Shown here: positions 59,387 to 64,000 of the stretch, piece by piece
Layout: each line of letters begins with the position of its first letter
How positions within the stretch are numbered: position 1 is the stretch's first letter
Source of the DNA: Celeribacter sp. PS-C1
GTDB lineage: Bacteria; Pseudomonadota; Alphaproteobacteria; Rhodobacterales; Rhodobacteraceae
Reading direction: 5' to 3'
Length of the DNA: 64,000 nt
Assembly: GCF_019429625.1 (NCBI RefSeq)
Contig: NZ_JAHXRW010000005.1
Span: forward strand, 1 to 64,000
Notes under the pieces: generated by a model
Seen by the model: only the letters and a program-made list of their open reading frames with translations
Databases searched by the model: none
What the model was told of the DNA's origin: nothing
Made by a program: the position numbers and the translations under genes

Positions 59387-62300
59387 AGGGGTTCAACCTG
59401 TCCGATTGGGCGCTGGGGCATCGCTCCTTTATCTGGTTCCTGATGATCGTTGCGGTGGTGGCCGGCGCTCTGAGTTATATGCGTTTGGGGCGTGAGGAAG
59501 ACCCGTCCTTTACCGTCCGCACCATGATCGTATCCGCCAGTTTTCCGGGTGCCACCGCCGAGGAAACCGTGACGCAGGTCACTGACCGGATTGAGCGCAA
59601 GCTGCAGGAGTTGCCCACGCTTGATGGCACGCGCTCCGTGACCTATCCGGGCATCGCGATGGTCTATGTCGACCTGCGCGATGATGTGCCCAACAGCGAG
59701 ATTACGCCCTCCTGGACCCGTGTGCGTCAGATGATGTCGGATATTCGCGCTGAGTTTCCATCGGAATTTCAGGGCTTTTCCTTCAATGATGATTTTGGCG
59801 ATGTGTTCGGCACGATCTACGCCTTCACCTCAGACGGTTTCCGCCCGGAAGAGGTGAAAGACTATGTCGAGGACATTCGCGATGTGGTGCAAAGCCTCGA
59901 TGATGCGGGCAAGGTTGAACTGTTCGGCACCCGTGATCAGGTCATTCACCTCGAATTCTCCGCGCGTCGTCTGGCGGCTTTTGGCCTCGACGCGGGGGCG
60001 GTTCTGTCGTCCCTCTCGGCGCAAAACGCGATTGTGCCCTCGGGGATGATTTCCACCGAAGATGAGAACATCTTGCTACGTGTCACTGGCCAGTTCGATA
60101 CGGTCGAGGCTCTGGCCCAGGCGCCTTTGCGCTCGGGCGATATTTTCTTCACGCTTTCGGATGTCGGCGAGATTTCCGAGGGCTATGACGACCCGCCGAG
60201 CGAGCTGTTCCGCTTTAATGGCCAGCCCGCCATCGGGCTCAAGATCGGCATGTTGGACGGCGGCAATATCCTCGATTTCGGCGAGGAACTTGACCGCACG
60301 ATGATGGAGCAGGCTGCGCTTTTGCCGATGGGGATCGAGATGCATCACGTCGCCGATCAGCCGAAGGTGGTGGACAACTCGGTGGGCCATTTCGTCAAGG
60401 CTTTGATCGAGGCGGTGGTGATCGTTTTGGCGGTGAGTTTTGTGTCGCTGGGCATGCGCGCGGGCTTTGTCGTCAGCCTGACGATCCCGCTCGTACTGGC
60501 GCTGACTTTCGTCTTCATGGAGATGTTGGGCATCACGTTGCAGCGGATTTCCTTGGGCGCCTTGATCATCGCGCTGGGCCTTTTGGTCGATGACGCGATG
60601 ATCGCGATTGAGACGATGATTTCGCGGCTCGAGCTTGGCGAGGGGCGGCGCAAGGCGGCGTCTTATGCCTGGACCTCGATTGCCTGGCCGATGCTGACCG
60701 GCACGTTGATCACCACGGCGGGGTTCATTCCCATCGGGCTCAACAGCTCTCAGGCGGGCGAATACACCCGCACGCTGTTCTATGTGATCGCGATTTCTCT
60801 GGTGCTGAGCTGGATCGTTGCGGTGCTCTTTGCGCCCGTTTTGGGCGCCACTTTCCTACCGAAGAAATGGAAACATTACGATGGCGAGGCGGGGTGGCTG
60901 CGGCGTCGGTTCCACGTCATGTTGCGGCTGGCGATGCGCTATAAATTCCTCACCGTGCTTTTGACATTCGTCGTGTTCGGCCTCTCGGTTGTGGGGATGA
61001 CCAAGGTCGAACAACAGTTCTTCCCAAGCTCGGATCGCCCCGAAGTCGTGGTCGATGTGACCCTGCGCCAGAACGCAAGCATCTACGCGACAGACAGCAC
61101 CATCGCCAGCTTTGAGGCGTGGCTGAAGGATCAGGACGAGGTGAGCTTTTGGACCTCCTATGCCGGAACAGGCGCGCCGCGTGTTGTGTTGACGCTCGAA
61201 TCTCTCACGCCCGGTCCCAACATCGGCCAGCTTTTGATCATGACCTCCGACTTGGAGGCGCGGGATCGGTTGATCGCGAAAATCCGTGCCTATTCCGAGG
61301 CACTGCCGTCGGCGGAATTCTATCCAAAGACCTTTGAAATGGGGCCACCCGTCGGCAAGCCCGTACAGTATCGCGTCTCCGGACCTGACTATGCCGATCT
61401 GCGTGATCATGCGCGGGAATTTGCGGCGGCGATTGCGGCGGATGATCGGCTGACGGCGATTGCCCTCGATTGGAATGAACCGACGCGTGTTGTGCGGGTC
61501 GATCTTGATCAGGCGCGTCTGCGGCAGTTGGGGCTTACACAATCCGATGTGGCGGGGGTTCTCTCGTCGCTGTTCGAGGGTTCGACGGTGACCCAGATCC
61601 GTCAAAACCGCGATTTGATCGACGTTCAAATTCGCGGCGCGGAAAGTGATCGCAAGACTCTGAGCGCGCTTGAAAACCTGCAATTCGCCAATACGCAAGG
61701 CGTGGCCATTCCATTGTCCTCCATCGCGACGCTGGATTGGGTCACCGAACAGCCACTGATCCGCCAAGAAGACCGTGCGCCGGTGATCACCGTCAAGGCG
61801 GCGATTGCCAATGACGACCTGCCGGCCACGATCGTCGATGATCTCGCGCCCATCGTGGCGGCGTTCGCCGAGACATTGCCGCGCGGTTATACGGTCGAGG
61901 TTGGCGGCACCGTGGAGAGCAGCGCCGACAGTCAGGCGCCGATCATGGCGGTGATGCCGATCATGCTGCTGATCATTCTGACGCTGACGATGATTCAGGT
62001 GCAGAGCTTCCGCCTGATGTTCGTCGTCATGGCTGTCGCCCCATTGGGGCTGATTGGTGTGGTTGCCTCACTGTTGACGGCTGGGGCACCAATGGGCTTT
62101 GTGGCGCTACTCGGGGTTTTGGCCCTCTTCGGCATCCTGATCCGCAATTCGATCATTCTCATTCAGGCGATCGAAGATTTGCGGCGCGAGGGTAAATCGC
62201 GCTGGGCGGCGGTGTTTGAGGCCTCCGACAGCCGCGCACGCCCGATCCTTTTGACGGCCGCCGCGGCTTCGCTGGCGCTGATCCCGATCTCGCGTCAGGT

Positions 62301-62436
62301 GTTCTGGGGGCCGATGGCCTATGCCATGATGGGCGGCATCATCGCGGGGACGTTGATAACATTGCTGTTCGCGCCCGCACTTTATTGCATCGTGTTCGGC
62401 GTCAAACCTGAAGCGGAGTCCGGAGTGGAGACATGA
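59383..62436 (+). CDS. RND-family efflux transporter permease
   Basis: A 1017-aa inner-membrane pump of the AcrB superfamily. First helix HRSFIWFLMIVAVVAGALSY; PGATAEETVTQVTDRIERKL starts the porter domain; helices 2-6 begin ALIEAVVIVLAVSFVSLGMR; LGLLVDDAMIAIE holds the proton-relay aspartates in helix 4; a second half repeats the layout. It exports hydrophobic compounds using proton motive force. ATG 59383 overlaps the adaptor stop; the long upstream frame is antisense-like noise. It overlaps the TetR gene by 4 bases. Confidence 0.93.
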   Translation: MKGFNLSDWALGHRSFIWFLMIVAVVAGALSYMRLGREEDPSFTVRTMIVSASFPGATAEETVTQVTDRIERKLQELPTLDGTRSVTYPGIAMVYVDLRDDVPNSEITPSWTRVRQMMSDIRAEFPSEFQGFSFNDDFGDVFGTIYAFTSDGFRPEEVKDYVEDIRDVVQSLDDAGKVELFGTRDQVIHLEFSARRLAAFGLDAGAVLSSLSAQNAIVPSGMISTEDENILLRVTGQFDTVEALAQAPLRSGDIFFTLSDVGEISEGYDDPPSELFRFNGQPAIGLKIGMLDGGNILDFGEELDRTMMEQAALLPMGIEMHHVADQPKVVDNSVGHFVKALIEAVVIVLAVSFVSLGMRAGFVVSLTIPLVLALTFVFMEMLGITLQRISLGALIIALGLLVDDAMIAIETMISRLELGEGRRKAASYAWTSIAWPMLTGTLITTAGFIPIGLNSSQAGEYTRTLFYVIAISLVLSWIVAVLFAPVLGATFLPKKWKHYDGEAGWLRRRFHVMLRLAMRYKFLTVLLTFVVFGLSVVGMTKVEQQFFPSSDRPEVVVDVTLRQNASIYATDSTIASFEAWLKDQDEVSFWTSYAGTGAPRVVLTLESLTPGPNIGQLLIMTSDLEARDRLIAKIRAYSEALPSAEFYPKTFEMGPPVGKPVQYRVSGPDYADLRDHAREFAAAIAADDRLTAIALDWNEPTRVVRVDLDQARLRQLGLTQSDVAGVLSSLFEGSTVTQIRQNRDLIDVQIRGAESDRKTLSALENLQFANTQGVAIPLSSIATLDWVTEQPLIRQEDRAPVITVKAAIANDDLPATIVDDLAPIVAAFAETLPRGYTVEVGGTVESSADSQAPIMAVMPIMLLIILTLTMIQVQSFRLMFVVMAVAPLGLIGVVASLLTAGAPMGFVALLGVLALFGILIRNSIILIQAIEDLRREGKSRWAAVFEASDSRARPILLTAAAASLALIPISRQVFWGPMAYAMMGGIIAGTLITLLFAPALYCIVFGVKPEAESGVET

Positions 62437-63134
62437 ACGATATGCCCGAGCAACAGAAAGAAGATCACCGGACGCGGGTCGGTTACGCGCGGCGGCAGAA
62501 GACGCTGGAGCGGCTGATCGAGGCGGCTATTCTGGTCTTTGCCGAGCGCGGGCTGAATGGCACGGTGATCGACCATGTGGTGAGCCGCGCGGGCGTCTCA
62601 CGCGGGACGTTTTACAACTATTTCGACACGATCGAGGACGTGCTTGAGGCAGCGCGGATCGCTTTGGGGCGTGAGGTGGTGCTTTTGGTCAAGGACACTG
62701 CCGATCTGAGCCAGCCACCCGCGGAGCGTATCGCGCATGGTATCCACGTCTTTATCGAGATCGCCCGACGCAACACGCTTTTCCTCGAATTCACCGCGCG
62801 TCTGGGGCGGCGCAGTTTCAGTTTTGCCTCTGTGCTCTGCGAAACCGGACCGCGATTTATCTCTGACGGGATTGAGTGCGGTGCCTTTCAGGACGTACCG
62901 GAGAGCCTGATTTTCGACATGCTCGAAGTCGGCACCATCGCGATCCTCCGGCGGATCATGGCTGGCGATGAGGTGGATGTGGAGGCCTTCGTGGCGGCGA
63001 TGCTGCGTGTTTTGGGGCTCGACTTTGAGACCTCTCTGGCGGTGGCAAACACATCGGTGCCGGACAGCCTACCAGAGATTCCTGAGGACAGTCTTTTGGC
63101 GCGGGGCAATGCGGCTTGGCTCAGCTCGCACTAA
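62433..63134 (+). CDS. TetR-family transcriptional regulator
   Basis: A 233-aa regulator: helix-turn-helix GTVIDHVVSRAGVSRGTFYN then YFDTIEDVLEAA in residues 42-75, with a C-terminal ligand domain. It is the last gene of the efflux operon, coupled by a 4-base overlap, so it probably represses its own operon and responds to pump substrates. Operator not identified. Confidence 0.9.
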   Translation: MNDMPEQQKEDHRTRVGYARRQKTLERLIEAAILVFAERGLNGTVIDHVVSRAGVSRGTFYNYFDTIEDVLEAARIALGREVVLLVKDTADLSQPPAERIAHGIHVFIEIARRNTLFLEFTARLGRRSFSFASVLCETGPRFISDGIECGAFQDVPESLIFDMLEVGTIAILRRIMAGDEVDVEAFVAAMLRVLGLDFETSLAVANTSVPDSLPEIPEDSLLARGNAAWLSSH

Positions 63135-63138
63135 ACGC

Positions 63139-63798
63139 TTAGTGCGCGTGCTGCTGCATCAGCCCCATCGCCTGCGCCAGTGCGGTTGCGGCGCGCACCC
63201 CGTCGATCAGCACCAGCCCGGTTTGCGCGGAGAGCACCGCGTGATGCGCCGACATGCCCGCACAGCCGAGGATGATCGCGGACGCGCCCTCTTCGGCCAT
63301 GCTTCGGATGTTTTCTGCCAACCGGTCCAGCACCTCGGGGCGGCCCTCTTCGACGTCGAGCACCGGAATGCCGCTGGCTTTGACGCCGAGGCACGGCTCG
63401 CTGAAGCCTTGTTGTTGGATGTTCCCCTCGATCACCGGAACGGAGACGTCGAGCGTGGTTACCACGCCAAAGTTTTGCCCCATCAAAAGCGCCATGTGAT
63501 AGGCCGACTGGCCTATCCCGATCACCGGGCAATGCGCCTCGGCGCGCATCTCACTCAGGCCAGTGTCGTCGAAACAGGCGATGACGATGACATCGACGCG
63601 CTCGGCGCGCGCTTTCGGTAAAAGCGCCATTTGCCCGGCCAGAGCCGCCGCGCCATCTTCGGGACCCTGAATGGCGGGCGGACCGTCATGGTTGGTCCAG
63701 CCGAGGATGTCCGCCTCGGGCAGGGTCGCGCGGGCCGTTGCCACGACGCTCTCGGTCATGGCCTCGGTGGAATTGGGATTGAGAAAGAGAATTTTCAC
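63139..63798 (-). CDS. aspartate/glutamate/hydantoin racemase family protein
   Basis: A 219-aa cytosolic racemase. MKILFLNPNSTEAMTES is typical of the hydantoin racemase (HyuE) branch. Catalytic cysteines C75 (IVIACFDDTG) and C179 (IILGCAGM) are both present. It would invert a chiral centre of an amino-acid derivative such as a 5-substituted hydantoin or allantoin-type compound. It lies 8 bases after the stop of a PotC-type permease on the same strand, so uptake and racemisation of one substrate are probably linked. Confidence 0.85.
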   Translation of the reverse strand: MKILFLNPNSTEAMTESVVATARATLPEADILGWTNHDGPPAIQGPEDGAAALAGQMALLPKARAERVDVIVIACFDDTGLSEMRAEAHCPVIGIGQSAYHMALLMGQNFGVVTTLDVSVPVIEGNIQQQGFSEPCLGVKASGIPVLDVEEGRPEVLDRLAENIRSMAEEGASAIILGCAGMSAHHAVLSAQTGLVLIDGVRAATALAQAMGLMQQHAH

Positions 63799-63806
63799 GG
63801 CTTGCC

Positions 63807-64000
63807 TCAGACACCTTTGCCCGCATCCGACCCGAACCGGGCGCGGCGTTTACCCAAAACCCAGACGGTCAACAAGAACGCCCCGATGATCAGCAGCGAG
63901 AACAGCGTTGTCATCGTGCCCAAAGCATAGATCACGGGCGTGGTCACATTGGTCGTCATGCCGAAAATCTCCAGAGGCAGCGTGTTGTAGGAGCCTGCGG
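63807..64000 (-). CDS. PotC-type ABC transporter permease, C-terminal fragment
   Basis: The last 64 codons of a permease that continues beyond the window; the start is outside. SYNTLPLEIFGMTTNVTTPV is followed by IYALGTMTTLFSLLIIGAFL, the final helix of spermidine/putrescine-type (PotC) ABC permeases, then a basic tail and stop TGA at 63807-63809. The upstream operon presumably encodes the remaining transporter parts for a substrate handled by the neighbouring racemase. Confidence 0.8.
   Translation of the reverse strand, partial: AGSYNTLPLEIFGMTTNVTTPVIYALGTMTTLFSLLIIGAFLLTVWVLGKRRARFGSDAGKGV

Overview
The window looks like one chromosomal segment of a marine alphaproteobacterium of the Rhodobacteraceae (Roseobacter-type). 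The basis is the alphaproteobacterial initiator tRNA, the GC-rich codon use, three polar amino-acid ABC transporters, an Rhodobacteraceae-style Tad pilus locus, HemP, and gene families I recognise from that group. No rRNA, CRISPR array, prophage, transposase or insertion sequence was found. Assignments come from reading motifs by eye; no database search was run.

Layout. 48-124: initiator tRNA-Met. 527-4130 (minus): GntR/FCD regulator, binding protein, two permeases and ATPase of amino-acid importer 1. 4171-4998: gene-free stretch with a possible structured RNA. 4999-25599 (plus): a tight adherence (Tad/Flp) pilus locus in two blocks. Block one is two TadE-like pseudopilins and a TadG-like protein. 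Four genes follow that are not obviously pilus genes: DUF1326, DUF2182, a methyltransferase and an OpgB-like phosphoglycerol transferase. Block two is a TPR lipoprotein, prepilin peptidase, TadG-like protein, Flp pilin, CpaB, CpaC, small lipoprotein, two TadE-like proteins, CpaE, an L,D-transpeptidase, CpaF, TadB, TadC and an AAA+ ATPase.

25941-30716 (plus): five closely packed genes for exported or membrane proteins. They are a tyrosine-phosphatase-like protein lacking the signature arginine, a kinase-like secreted protein, a secreted calcineurin-like phosphoesterase, a DUF4956-like membrane protein and a beta-propeller protein. I consider this the most likely undescribed system here.

31052-33985 (plus): importer 2. 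34056-44567: hydroxyproline catabolism. It contains epimerase, D-hydroxyproline oxidase, deaminase and alpha-ketoglutarate-semialdehyde dehydrogenase for trans-4-hydroxy-L-proline. It also has a trans-3-hydroxy-L-proline dehydratase, an aconitase-X-type cis-3-hydroxy-L-proline dehydratase and a pyrroline-2-carboxylate reductase that would make proline. Two regulators are present (GntR and XRE-cupin), and two copies of a TTGTCGACAA palindrome flank the GntR gene. 44636-47044 (minus): membrane PQQ glucose-type dehydrogenase.

47277-55481 (minus): a nine-gene run of thiolase, M20 deacylase, CoA-transferase subunits B and A, class III aminotransferase and importer 3, with a divergent LysR gene. 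The enzyme set would suit catabolism of an N-acylated beta-amino acid. 56692-56892: hemP. 57243-63134 (plus): two adaptors, an RND pump and a TetR regulator. 63139-64000 (minus): Asp/Glu/hydantoin racemase and the C-terminus of a PotC-type permease cut by the window edge.
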